DNA of 64,000 bases from Megascapheus bottae (taxonomy: Eukaryota; Chordata; Mammalia; Rodentia; Geomyidae), in assembly GCA_024803745.1 (NCBI GenBank), contig JANJXV010000025.1, positions 13,680,341 through 13,744,340 of the forward strand. Reading direction: 5' to 3'. Below the pieces are notes generated by a model. That model was not told where the DNA came from. It worked only from the letters and a program-made list of their open reading frames with translations, and made no database searches. Made by a program: the position numbers and the translations under genes. Below are positions 43,338-54,956 of the stretch, piece by piece. The number at the start of each line of letters is the position of its first letter. Positions within the stretch are counted from its first letter, which is position 1.

Positions 43338-46300
43338 CTAGGAAACAGAAAAGAGAAAGAGTTAATTCAAAGGATAACTTAGGCTTTTTTTTTGTTGTTG
43401 TTGTGAACCCAAGGCCTGGGCATTGTTCCTGGGCTCTTTTGCTCAAGGCTAGCACTCTACCACTTTGAGCCACAGCTCCACTCCCAGTTTGAGTAATTAA
43501 TTACAGATGAGTCTCATGGGCACTATTCTGCCCTTGGCAGGCTTTGAACCTTGATCCTCAAATCTCAGCCTCCTGAGTAGCTAGGATTATAGGCATGAGT
43601 CACCAGTTCCTGGCCTGACTTTACATATTTTATGAGTATCTATAAAAAAAAAAAAAGGAATGGTGGTGAGGGCTTGGGGAGGGGGAGAAGGGGAATTGAC
43701 AATGGAAATATTCCAGAGAACAACCACCACCTTGCTTTTAGGCAAAGAGAAAAAGATAACACTGAGCCTTCATGTATTTGCCAGAGAGAAAAGGTAAGTG
43801 GAGGTAAACTTGGTTCTTACCACTTACAGAACTACCTCTTTTCTCAGGTCCTATGCTGTCTTGTTGAGAAAAAGATTAAAAGCAAGCTATTGTCATTCTC
43901 CTTTTTTTCTGCTTCTGTATTAAGGAGCACAATTTTAGAAAGCTAACTTTTACGTGTCAGTGGAATTATTTTATAGCAGTACCTCCCTTACCACTAAGGA
44001 ATGGAGTTTTAAAATAATTACTCTAAATGCCATACTGTATTACAATTTTGAAAACAATTTCTAGACTGTGTCTTTTTCTTGCTGAGACACAGCAAGTAGA
44101 CTAGAATCTAAGTATTCCTTAGATACTCTGTTTTCATTGAGGGCATATATTGTTCCTTGCTCTAAGTGAAGCGTCTCAGGACCATGGAAACACTAAGAGT
44201 GATTTGCTACTTGTCACCCCATAGCAGAAGCACCTGTAAGTGAAACATGGACTGCTTGCTCTCATATATGTATGTATGTATGTATGTATCTATCTATATT
44301 TTTTTTTTTGCAAGTCATGGGGCTTGAACTCAGGGCTAGTAGGCTAGTGCTCTACTACATGAGCACCACTTTCAGCTTTTTTTCTACATATGTGGTACCG
44401 AGGAATCAAACCCGGGACTGTACATGCTAGGCAAGCACTCTACCACTCTGCCAAACTCCTGGCCCCTGCTTGCTCTCATTTAATTTGCACAGAGCCCTTT
44501 TTTTTTGGTTCTTGCCTATCACTGAAACTGACCAACTTCAGTCTATAGCTCTGCTATCTGATTTGACAGGCACTGGCCAACCACATGTGGTGCTGTTCAC
44601 ATTTAAATTAATATACATTAGTTAGGGAAATTTTAAAAAATGTTTTACAATTTTAAAAATTTTAAATAAGTCACTTACTTTTACCATCACAGGCTACAAT
44701 TTTCACTTTATCCACTTTAATAAGCTCTGTCACCTCTCTGAATTCAACATCATTCAATACAAAAGTCCACACATTATCGCAGAATCTGTATGTATTTAGA
44801 GAGCCCTTTAAAACAAAATATTTAGACATGCCATGAAAAGTCATTCTCTCCTTCATATTTTGTAAAGCAATTTAAAAGTCAACTACCAAGCATATAACAA
44901 AATAGTATGTTTAATATTAGCTTCTTTAAGACTTTGCTTAATTATCTATTTAAATGACAAGTGAAATGAAAACCCAGCTAAATTTGCTAAGGGAAGAATT
45001 CAATAATTTTTTAATTAACATAATATTTTGTATAACAAAAGAATATGTAAATTACTTACCAGAAAAGAACCACTTAATGAAAACCTGAATTTGTATTTAT
45101 ACTGCCCTCCTGTGGCTAAACTATGGAAGCTTATTTGATTTTTTAAAAGTTTAAAGCTACATATTTTACCTATTTTATATGTTTATTTTCTAATCTTGTA
45201 CAAAAGCAGAAATTTCTTTTTTTTTTTTTTGCCAGTCCTGGGCTTGAGCTCAGGGCCTGAGCACTGTCCTTGGACTTTCTCAAGGCTAGAGCTCTACCAC
45301 TTGAGCCTCAGCACCACTTCCGGCTTTTTTCTATGTATGTGGTACCGAGGAATTGAACCCGGGTCTTCATGCATGCTAGGCAAGCACTTAACCACTAGGC
45401 CAAACTCCGGCCCCAAGCAGAAATTTCTTAACAATGCTAACAATTTAACCCTGTGACTTGTGTCCAATGCATCACTGTAGCTACTAACACTACAATATTC
45501 ACTGATCTACACAACTGACTTTATTCCAAATGTTTTGCTGTTGTTATGGAGGCATGATTATATACTTGAACATTTTATATATAGTATAAAGTAAAAGTGC
45601 AAAGACAAATGCCAATAGAATACAATAACAACCTCAGATCTATACACATATACTCACGTAGGAAAGTTAGTATGAGGCATGATATTTAAATACCTATAAC
45701 CCTTAATTCAAGAAGAGCGTCAAATACATAAGAAAAAAATGCTTCCTGCACAGTATTCTTGAAATAGTGAATACTCAACAGCTCAAATACGTTATCAAGT
45801 GAGAATGATTATAAAAACAATGATGGCTACGAATGAATTAATGAACATAATTATGAACAATAGATGAGTAAATGAACAAGTAGAATGGAGGTGTACAAAA
45901 GTATACTACTTGTATGGTGAGGGCACTGAAGAGCATGAAGGTCACAAGGCAAAGAAGCTCTTCTCATAAAGTTTAAGTTGAGCCTTGAAGAAGTTGAAGT
46001 GGGACAACAGGAAAATTTGAAACATCCCAGAAATCAATGTTTCTGGAGGTATTAAGGTGAAGGAGACCCCACAGAAACCTGGGAAACCTTTGTCTTAAAA
46101 ACTAACATTATTAGGAGGTTAATGAAGGGCTTCAAGCAGAGAAGTCACATGACTAAATTTCCTTGCTTGGTGATGGTATGAAAAATGGGTTATTACAAGG
46201 CAATAATGGCTGGAAGACTTTCAGAAATTTATGTCTCAGATGGAGGAATCAGAGCTGAAAATAGCTTTATTTAGAAGTATGAAGGGGATCCCTAGAAGAG

Positions 46301-48753
46301 AGACTTTAAAGGTGAAATTCCTAGAACATAGCGACAATGGGAATTCACAGAAAGCCAGTTCTGAAGTTAAATTTGGAGCTTGCTGAGTTTAAGCTCTCTC
46401 TGAGTCAGGATGTTCAAGAAGCAAGCAGTGGGAGTTAAGGAGAAAGAAAGGGAACATGGGTCTATCAACTTTCACTGAGGTCTCATGGGTGAATAAGATT
46501 ATGTGGAGACCCTAGGTATCTCTGTGGGGTACCAACAACTGTGACAGATGGACTGAAGAGAGCTACAAAGCCTGACAGGAAGACACCATGGAGGGGAAAA
46601 TATAGGAAGCATGAATTCTAGGAACTATAGGTTTCAAGGAAGAATGAAAACATTAATAGGACCTGGAAAAAAAAATGAAGTTTAAGATCTTTTATACATG
46701 TACTTTTTTTTCTTTTGTCTTTTTGGTACTGGGGAATCGAACCCAGGATGTTGCACTAGGTAGGCAAGCGCTTTGCCACTGAGCTACATCACAGCCCAAT
46801 ACATGTACTTTTAAATTTGCTTAATAATACATCTCACATATAAATAAAGCCTCAGCTCCCATATTCAAGTCATTTCTCATATACTATCTTACTAAGTACT
46901 CTCACATGGAATTAATAAAAGAATTTAAAGCAAGAAGAATAACATGCTATATATTATTCTATTCTTTTAATGAGTACCTAATCTTATTGTGAGGCTACCA
47001 ATGTAGTTTTGAAAATAGGTATTATCAACAAATTACCTCTTTTCTCTTTACTATATGATAAGACCAATCTAACCAGAATGGTATTTGCAAATATTCTTGA
47101 CTAAAAATGTTTCTTAAACTGTTTTTTTCTTCCTAAGACAATCTCCTTATGTTGCTCAGGTTGGCCTCACATGTGTGATTCTATCACTTGGCTTCTCAAG
47201 TGCAGGCATTACGAGGTAGAGCTCTAGCCTTGAGAAAGTTCAAGGACAGGGCTCATGCCCTGAGCTCAAGCCCGGGACCGGCAAAAAAAAAAAAAAAGAG
47301 ATAACCATTACACTAAAACCTATTCATACACTGATTTTTATCTATCTTAACCTAATTCTTAATAAGCATAGATAAATATAATAACCAAATATCATGACAA
47401 ACAATAATATCTGAGTCCATCAACAGCATAATGTGGTTAAATGATTTGTTTCAGCACATTCAGTAAAGGTCAATACAAAATAACAATAGACTGTATTGTT
47501 CAGCTTCATGAATCTTTAATTTCTAAAGAGATTCAATATCTGTAGAGATGATGTTGTTATTTACCTTCACTCTTGCAGTTAATGCTTGCAGGTGTTTGAA
47601 ATCGCAATTCTTCAGGGAAGGTGAAACAGTGGAATAAATATCTAAAAACAATTCTATTTCTCACATTAAGTGGTTGTAAGCATACGCTGATTTAAAAGTA
47701 AAGTGTAATTAAATTATTACAAAACAACCTCCAAAAATCAGTCATCTCTTCCTCCTATGATTAATAAATATGTACAGATCTCAAAACACTGTTGTAAAAA
47801 CAGTACTAGATTAGAGTACTAGATTGAGGAAAATATCCTTACCCTGAAATTGACTCTGTTCCTGACCCTCTGAGCCAATGCTGAATTTATAGCCTTATCA
47901 AACTGAAGTAGAACTTGAAGGGCAAGTTGGGGGGTGATCTGTTGAGACTGAGAAAAAGTAAAGGTCATAAATCCTCATAAGTAAGAATATTAAAATTATC
48001 ATGTAAAATTTAACAGAGGTTAACCAGAAGCTCTAGGCTAGGACTGGCAATTCTCTTTTGCCATAATTGACAATGAAGAGGCAAAGTCTGAAAATACCTT
48101 TTGCACAGACAAAGCTTTGTTTTTTTCCAGTGTTTTGAAAAAAGGTGTTCAATAATTTGAGGGAACCAAGCTGCTTCTAAATTTAAAAAAAACAAAAAAG
48201 TAAAAACCAAAATAAGTACTAATCTTAAGTCTACATAATATCAAATCAAATGCAAATGTTTCAGGTGTCCATAGTTGGGTGGCTCAAATAAAATATTAAT
48301 ATTCTGAAATAAAAATTCTAGCTTTCATTTCAAAATATTAAGCTGATTAAAAAATTAACTTTTAAAAATAGTAATTTCATGATTATTTACAAAAGTAAAG
48401 CTATACGGAATATGCCCTTCTAAAATATAAAAAGGAGGAAATTAATTTTAAACTCTTAGTGAAATTTTTGACAATTTCCATGAATTTAAATACAAGAATC
48501 ATCTTTTTTTTTTGTTCTGTTGTCATGACAGTGCGAGCCACAGGAATTTGAAGTGATTCCTCTGTCAGTGATATTGACTTCCTGGGTCCCATCATGAGAG
48601 TTACCTCATACATGTTTGCCTGGGATAAGGGATGTGACAAAAATATTGTGGACCCACCCAAATGGCAATTTCAGTCCCTACCTGTATGAGCTCATCTAGG
48701 CTCTCTTGAAGACTGTTTCCCAGCGTGGTATTTCTGTATAACTGATATGCCAT
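43312..48753 (-). CDS. GTF2A2: TFIIA gamma subunit (12 kDa), complete coding region in four exons
   Basis: Coding exons in transcript order: 48682-48753, 47843-47947, 44679-44805, 43312-43337. They join to 109 residues, the known length of vertebrate TFIIA-gamma, beginning [20 protein letters not shown] and ending GKNTGSNTTE. The protein is the small subunit of general factor TFIIA: it pairs with the TFIIA-alpha/beta product, contacts TBP on the TATA element and stabilises preinitiation complexes in the nucleus. The first half forms the helical bundle and the second half ([20 protein letters not shown]) the beta-barrel that meets TBP. All junctions are GT-AG. One substitution relative to the human protein as I recall it is Ser46 (KAINSALAQ instead of KAINAALAQ). 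The gene is convergent with GCNT3, tail to tail. Confidence 0.97.
43388..43615 (-). mobile_element. B1-Geo SINE in GTF2A2 last intron
   Basis: In the same orientation as the gene, about 50 bp upstream of the tiny terminal coding exon. Confidence 0.78.
44265..44466 (-). mobile_element. (TATG)n plus IDL-Geo SINE
   Basis: Tetranucleotide run 44265-44290, SINE 44300-44466. Confidence 0.78.
44679..44805 (-). CDS. GTF2A2: GTF2A2 exon 4
   Basis: 127 bp encoding [20 protein letters not shown] through VKIVACDGK plus one base of the next codon, before donor 'gtaagt'. Reading on into the intron gives a false ending '...GKSK'. Confidence 0.95.
45204..45429 (-). mobile_element. IDL-Geo SINE with 15-bp target-site duplication
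   Basis: 'aagcagaaatttctt' at 45204-45218 and 45415-45429. Confidence 0.9.
45430..46705. other. GTF2A2 intron, unrecognised
   Basis: 45900-46650 is purine-rich on the plus strand and reads like a very old interspersed repeat, but I cannot name a family. Confidence 0.35.
46709..46797 (-). mobile_element. ID-type SINE head alone
   Basis: Single monomer with B-box-like 'gggaatcgaacccagg' and a T-rich end; no Geo part. Confidence 0.65.
47135..47296. mobile_element. B1 fragment and Geo-only SINE
   Basis: Minus-strand B1 piece 47135-47212, then a 5'-truncated plus-strand Geo (47213-47296) with A-tail. Confidence 0.65.
47843..47947 (-). CDS. GTF2A2: GTF2A2 exon 3
   Basis: 105 bp, exactly 35 codons ([11 protein letters not shown]...RNRVNFR), phase 0 at both ends. 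Acceptor '...ttctcag', donor 'gtaagg'. Contains the Ala-to-Ser change at residue 46. Confidence 0.94.
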
Positions 48754-48798
48754 GGCTTAGGAGGAAAAAACTATTTTCTTCAGGCTTGCATTGATGTT
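48682..48798 (-). CDS. GTF2A2: GTF2A2 exon 2 (start codon exon)
   Basis: Acceptor 'tgcattttag' on the minus strand, then 45 nt of 5' UTR, the ATG at 48753-48751, and 24 codons ending ESLDELIQ before donor 'gtaggg'. Confidence 0.93.
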
Positions 48799-48937
48799 CT
48801 AAAATGCAAAAATATAAAACTGTTAGAAAAGATCATGCTGTAATGTTGCTACTCATGTATGTATATAATTTGCTTCATATATTTTAATACAGAACTACCA
48901 GAACTCTTGATTACAAATCAATAATATATCTAATAAT

Positions 48938-49150
48938 TATAGATGGGCTCTGTTGGCTCATGCCTACAATCCTAGCTACTCCGGAGGCTGAGATCTGAAG
49001 ATTGTGGTTCAAGTCAGCCTGGGCAGGAAAGTGTGTGAGACTCTTATCTCTAACTACCAGAAAACTGGAAGTGGCTCTAAATGGTAGACTTAGTCTTGGG
49101 CAAAAAGTGCTCTGTGCCTGAGTTTAATCCCTGTGACCGATAAAATACAT
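48938..49150 (+). mobile_element. B1-Geo SINE in GTF2A2 intron 1
   Basis: Opposite to the gene, 140 bp upstream of exon 2. Confidence 0.76.
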
Positions 49151-49707
49151 TAAAAACACAAAATTATAATTATTAATATAATAATTTTAGGATTTCAAGG
49201 GATAGTCCAAAATTACTTTTCTAGTTGGTTCGGTTTTGATATGGGCATTTTATATCCTTTTAAATATAGTGTAGGTATTATTCAATTAAATTGTGTATCT
49301 GTACCATTTGTTTCAAAAGTGTGCCTCGTAGTCTAGAATTTTCTCTTAACCATCCTTTCCACTTGCTGCCAAGTCTCTGATCCATTCTTTAGCTCACATT
49401 TGCACAGCTGTCCTCTTACTTTTCTGTTACTTTAAAATTTAGTGTTTATAGGGTACCTGCTGAGAGGAGGACACTATGATAGCATACCAGAAAGGAAGAT
49501 GAAGATACCCTCCTGAATCTGAAATGTTGAGCCACCAGTCTTCAAATCACATACTTCATCAGCATTTGAGACAACAAACTCTCCTTGCTGTCTCCACACA
49601 CTTCTCTGGATTGTGAGGTTGTTTTCCTCCTACCTTGCTAGGTATTACCTACTTTTCTCATTTTTTCAGCTCCTCTGCTTCATCTACTGAATTGCCCTAA
49701 GGTTTTT

Positions 49708-50235
49708 TTTTTGGGGGGGGAGGGTCAGACATGGGACTTGAACTCTGGGCCTGGGTGCTGTCTCTGAGCTCATCAGCTCAAGGCTACTGCCCTACCCCTT
49801 GAGCCACAGCACCACTTCTGGTTTCTGGTGGTTAACTGGAAATTATAGTCTCATAGACTTTAGTGCCTGGGCTGGCTTTGAACTGAGATCCTCAGATCTC
49901 AGTCTCCTGAGTATCAGCTAGGGACTACAGGTGTGAGCCACTGGGATTTTATGTTGTTTGCTTTTTTTTTTTTTTTTGGGCAGTCCTGGGATTTGAAGTC
50001 AGGGCCTGAGCATTGTCCTTGGGCTTTCTCAAGGCTAGAGCTATACCACTTGAGCTGCAGCACCACTTCTGGCTTTTTCTATGATTGTGGTACCAAGGAA
50101 TCAAGCCCCAGTCTTTGTGCATGCCAGGCAAGCATTCTACTACTAGGACAAACTCCTAGCCCCGATCCAGACATTTTAAAAAAAGCCTCATCTGGATCAA
50201 GGCTCAGACCCTGCCCCCCCCCCCCCCCCCCCCCC
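49708..50235 (-). mobile_element. B1-Geo, IDL-Geo and a C22 homopolymer
   Basis: B1-Geo 49708-49945, IDL-Geo 49962-50163, C-run 50214-50235. Confidence 0.8.
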
Positions 50236-50339
50236 GACCAATCAGCTGACCACCAGGAAAGGTCACGAGTGGGAAAGGCACCATGTAGGTACCTCATAGG
50301 GCTTGCTGGGAAGGCCCACATTCTTCTGTTCCTTTCAGC

Positions 50340-51800
50340 AGTATAATCTCCTTGGAGCCATCTGCAACCACTGTTTCTCATTCTTTTTATCTCCTACTAA
50401 CACTTGGCAGCTTTTTGCTAAACACTTCCATCTAAACAGATGGGTGATTGCCATCAATAGCACTGCTGAACCTGATCCTCACCAGACTACAGCATTTGAT
50501 CCAGCTGACTATTCTTCCTCCATTGTTAATCTTTCTTTGGCTTTCAGAACATTTTACTTTTGGGACTGTGCTCTTAACCTGCAGTTTCATCCTTGTTTGT
50601 TGGCGGATTCTCTTCTTCCAGAACTTAAGTCACATAATACAGTTGCCCAGGGCCTGTCCATACCCATTGCTTAGAGATAATATTTATCTATCTATTTAGC
50701 CAGTCCTGGAGCTTGAACTCAGGGCTTGGGCACTGTCCTTGAGTTTTCTCAAGGCTAGCGCTCTACCACTTGAGCCACAGCACCACTTCCAGCTTTTTCT
50801 GTGTTACGTGGTACAGAGGAATCAAACCCAGGGCTTCATACATGCTAGGCAAGCACTCTGCCACTAGGCCACATGCCCAGCCCAACATTTATTTGTATAA
50901 CGTTAAATACCATTGATGATGATTCTCAAATTCACATACCTACATAAAACTTCTCATTAGTGTATCTAGCTTCTTATTCCCATTTCAATTGAAGTTGGTC
51001 AAAACCTCTGCAGCCATCCTTCACATCCATTTCTTAGCATAGCCTGTAAGCTCTACTTTGAACTCAGACTGCAACTCGTTCACACCATTTCCGTTATAAT
51101 CAACTTGATCTATGCCATTACCAATTATTTGCATTATTGCAATAGCATTCTAATTTCTCTTTTTCTGGTTCTACACTGGCTCCCTGCAGTCTAACATCAA
51201 CTCATGGCTAGGATAATCTTTTAGAAGTAGCAATTATAACATGTCTCTTCTCTTTCTAGCCTCCCACTGCTTCCAGTGGTCCTTTAGAGGCTCAAGCTAC
51301 CCATTATCTCTATTGCCTTATCTCTCATTCATTTCCCCCTCTGCTCATACAAGTACAGTGGCTTCTGTGCAGTTTTCCAGCACATGACAGCTGTGTTCTT
51401 GCCTAAGAGTTTTGTGATGGGATCATCTTTCTGTCTGGAATGTTCTCCAGATATTTACTTTGCCAACTCTCTTCCAATTCTTTGTCTTTGCACAAATTGC
51501 TCCTTCTCAGAAGGCCTAAACTGAGCACCATATTTAAAATTCAATTCCCACAACTCTGAAATTTCTTGGTATCTTTTTTTCTTCTTTTTTTTCCCCCCAT
51601 GGCATCAATCACCTCTGACACATTGCAAAATGTACTTCTTTTAAGTGATATATATATATAATATTATATGATACATGTATAATTTTGCATCCTCAATTAG
51701 CATATAATTCCATGGGGGTAAGGTTCTTGCCATTAAAGCACACTGGGCATTACAGCAATACCTGACACATACTGGTAAAGAAAAAGTATGTGCTGACTAG
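50340..51800 (+). mobile_element. Ancient L2 LINE remnant
   Basis: Pieces characteristic of L2 occur in order: 'cattattgcaatagcattct', 'tggctccctgcagtct', 'cctcccactgcttccag', 'tctgtctggaatgttctcc', then a 3' end with 'aattccatgggggtaaggtt' and 'acctgacacatactgg'. It is interrupted by an IDL-Geo at 50697-50884. No coding capacity left. Confidence 0.55.
50697..50884 (-). mobile_element. IDL-Geo SINE inside the L2 remnant
   Basis: Interrupts L2 sequence that resumes after 50885. Confidence 0.78.
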
Positions 51801-52079
51801 AAAGTACCCATCAGTTACTGATGGAGGGGAGGGGCTAAGGCGGACGGAGAAATACCCACAGATCATGTCATGCCCTCATTTGACCTGTGGGAATTATCTA
51901 GAAATTAGCGACGTGGTTAAAAACGAGTCGGCTTAATCATCAATCTGGGCTTGTTAAAAATTCCTCGCAAGAGCGCAAATTTCAAACGGGAGTATGAGCC
52001 ACAGAAGTTCAGTAACCCTCCCCGTCCCATTTAAGTTTAGGTTCCATTCTGGACTGGAGCACCTGAGCTAAAACTCTTT

Positions 52080-52660
52080 CTTCGGTGAAAGTTCGCCGGA
52101 GCCAAGTAGGAAGCAAGTGTGCCAACGCCGAGCGACGCAGCGCCAGGGACGCTTTCCCACGGTGGCTGAGACCTGCCGAGCGTTGGGCCTTGCTTCTCCC
52201 CAAGGCCGCCCGGCCCGCGCCGCGCCGCGCCGGGGCTTCGGCTCCCGCCCGTCGGCCTCCTCCCGAGGTTCGGGATCGGGGCGGGCCTCCTCCCCAGGTG
52301 CCGCCCGCCCGGCGGGCTGTGAGGGCCAACTCCTGCCAGGCCCCCCCCTCACCCCCCAGCGACACCTCGGAGCCCACCCAGCCTACCCCCCCTCCCACCG
52401 CCCGGTACTCACCACTCCCTGCGGGGAAAGGCGATTTCCGCCGCTGATGGCTTAGGAATGGAGGGGCCAAGAGCCGGGAGAAGCGCCCCCTTTGCCGACC
52501 CCCGAAGTCTCCGGCCGTCAGAAGCCGCGGAGCCGGACCGCCGACCCGGACCGCCGACCCGGAAGTGCTTGCGGTACCTGGAAGTGACACCAGGGAGGAA
52601 CAGAGGCTCCGCCCCCTCCAGCCCCGTGCGTCAATCAGCTGGAAAGGGAGGGGCCTTGGG
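52080..52660 (-). promoter_or_regulatory. GTF2A2: CpG-island promoter of GTF2A2
   Basis: About 580 bp of dense CpG and high GC in an otherwise AT-rich, CpG-poor region. It includes an ETS/GABP-type box 'cccggaagtg' at 52558-52567, a two-copy tandem 13-mer 'ccgccgacccgga' just before it, and GC boxes. No TATA box is evident, as usual for a housekeeping gene. The island frames are open by composition only. Confidence 0.8.
52413..52560 (-). other. GTF2A2: GTF2A2 exon 1 (5' untranslated), upper edge approximate
   Basis: On the minus strand the sequence ...cgcagggagtg is followed by the donor gtgagt (at 52412-52407), inside a CpG island and 3.6 kb before exon 2. The start site is not defined; it should lie below the ETS-type box at 52558-52567. 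Confidence 0.6.
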
Positions 52661-52925
52661 GAAGGAGGCCCTGGCTGGCTGGGTTAATCCCAATTACTGG
52701 GAAGAGATGGGTAATTTCTAGGGCCTGCTGCTTCACCTTAGAAAACTAAAGCAGAGCATTCAGGTGTTACTTTATGCCTGGATTTTCTTCAGTGTAATGC
52801 TATACAAGACTGACTGAACTCTGAAGATGGCAGAACATTCCTCACCATTCAAATTAGGAACAGAATGTAATTCCACACTTTTGTTATTCCTTCATGTTTT
52901 TAATTCGTACTTAAAATTTGTGTCT

Positions 52926-53115
52926 AGGGGCAGGGAGTCTGGCCTAGCGATAGAGTGCTTGCCTAGCATGTACGAAGACTGGAGTTTGATTTCTTGGTAA
53001 CACATACATAGAAAAAGCTGGAAGTGGTGCTGTGGCTCAAGTGCAGAGCTCTAGCCTTGAGAAAGTCCAAGGACAGTGCTGAGGCCCTGAGTTCAAGCCC
53101 CAGGACAGGCAAAAA
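52926..53115 (+). mobile_element. IDL-Geo SINE
   Basis: Between the GTF2A2 promoter and the BNIP2 3' region. Confidence 0.8.
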
Positions 53116-53417
53116 ACAAACATGTCTCAAATATGCAAGTTAAAACAGCAGTAAGCTATAATTATGTGTACAGCAGCTTGCCACTGTGGCAAACTGAATA
53201 GTGATTTAGGGTAAATGTAAAAACAAGTACTACTACCAATGGACTCTCCCAGTAGGTTCATAGACTAAACAGTTTCTTATTTATGCCATATTTTCATTTT
53301 CAGTCTTTGTAATTCTACCCTTGTGTACCTGATAAATGAAAACAATTCTAAACTATGAAATACACAGTCTGTTAGCAAGTTGAATTCTTCACACTGTCAG
53401 AACAAGAAGCACCAAGG

Positions 53418-53745
53418 CAACCTGGCACTGGTGGCTTTCGCCTACAGTCCTAGCTACTCAGGAGGCTGAAATCTGACAGTCACGCTTCATAGCCAGCCCA
53501 AGCAGAAAAGTCCCCTGAGACTCTTTATTTTCAATTAACCACTCAAAAACTGGAAGTAGAGGGCCGGGAGCATGGCTTAGTGGTAGAGTGCTTGCCTAGC
53601 ATGCATGAAGCTCTGAGTTTGATTCGTTGGTACCACAGACACAGAAAAAGCTGGAAGTGGTGCTGTAGCTCAAGTGGTAGAACTCTAGCCTTGAGAAAGC
53701 CCAAGGACAGTGCTCAGGCCAAGCCTCAGGACTGGCTTAAAAGAA
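53418..53745 (+). mobile_element. B1-Geo head joined to IDL-Geo
   Basis: B1 head and first bases of Geo (53418-53560), directly followed by an IDL-Geo (53561-53745). Confidence 0.75.
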
Positions 53746-54070
53746 ATTAAATTAATGGAAAGAAATTAATTAAAAGAAAAATGTTAAAACAATGCACAGC
53801 AAGCTTTCCAATTAATTTATTAAGATTCATTAATGATGCAAAAATATGATGTGCAACAAATCAGGGTACAAGTCATTGTATTCCCAACAAGTTAGAAAAG
53901 AAAATTACATCTCTTTAGTAAATCATGACCAACTCAAGTATTTCTTACAGAGACCAAATGACCATTTTGTATACATATATGAGGATTGAATATCTCACTG
54001 TGAAATGATAGTACTATCATTTTAATAAAACGTCAGTAATTTTGTCCAGATGACAGCATGTGAACTTGTA

Positions 54071-54105
<35 letters not shown>

Positions 54106-54956
54106 GCATCAGTGTCTGAAGAAATTCTTAGCTATGTTCTACATGAAGGGTCTCAAAGGCTATGGAAGTCAATGGCCCTTGAACACCACCAAATATTAGC
54201 TAGGTTTATGTAAATAGACTGTTAAGCATACACTGTTAAGCAATTGTTAAGGGGACATTGAACGAGTAGAAAGGCTGTATACAAAACATGCGGTGCAGTA
54301 GCCAATGCTATTTTTCAAGTTCTCCTTTGGTCAAACGAGATGTGAAAATGCAGAAAAAACTTTACATGCAAATGTTCTATCCTTTTATAGGATGTCGTAT
54401 GTGATGGAATTAGATGGCTACACCTGGAGCAAATAGCTTCCTATCATTCTCTGCTAAGTTGAATATACTCGTCTTGGTTTTCATTTGGTACACAATTTGT
54501 TAAGTATGTATGTCAATGCATTTTAAAACTTAGTTCTCAAAAAGAAATTATATCTATTATAAATACTTGCCACAAATTATTCAAATGAGTTATCACTGCC
54601 TAATCTTAACACTACTACACTTTAGTTACTATTCAGAACTTTAGACGAAAGTTACTTTACTGGGTCTGACTTGTGTTATGATTGAGAATCACTGGAAGGG
54701 AAAGGGAAAGGAGTTTCTTTCAGTCAATTCTTTTGGACTAACTTAGAACACTGTCTTCATATTATCAAGTTTCCCTCCTTAGTTGGCCTTGCCACCCAAC
54801 CTAACTTCCTGACTCTGTCCTAGCAACTCAAACTTCACCATTCCCATTTCTTTAATACCGAAATATGTCAAACTTGTAAGTATATTAATCCCTCCTGTGG
54901 TTTACTTCTCAAATATCCATACAGGATGGAAAAAAATCATCACAAAAACAAAACAG

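Noticed and set aside
44671..44856. A separate 61-residue minus-strand protein
   Set aside because: It is GTF2A2 exon 4 read through its acceptor and donor; the true ends are 44805 and 44679.
52009..52590. Long open frames on both strands of the CpG island
   Set aside because: They overlap each other in three frames, are rich in Arg/Ala/Pro/Gly as expected of GC-rich DNA, and fall on the GTF2A2 promoter and untranslated exon.
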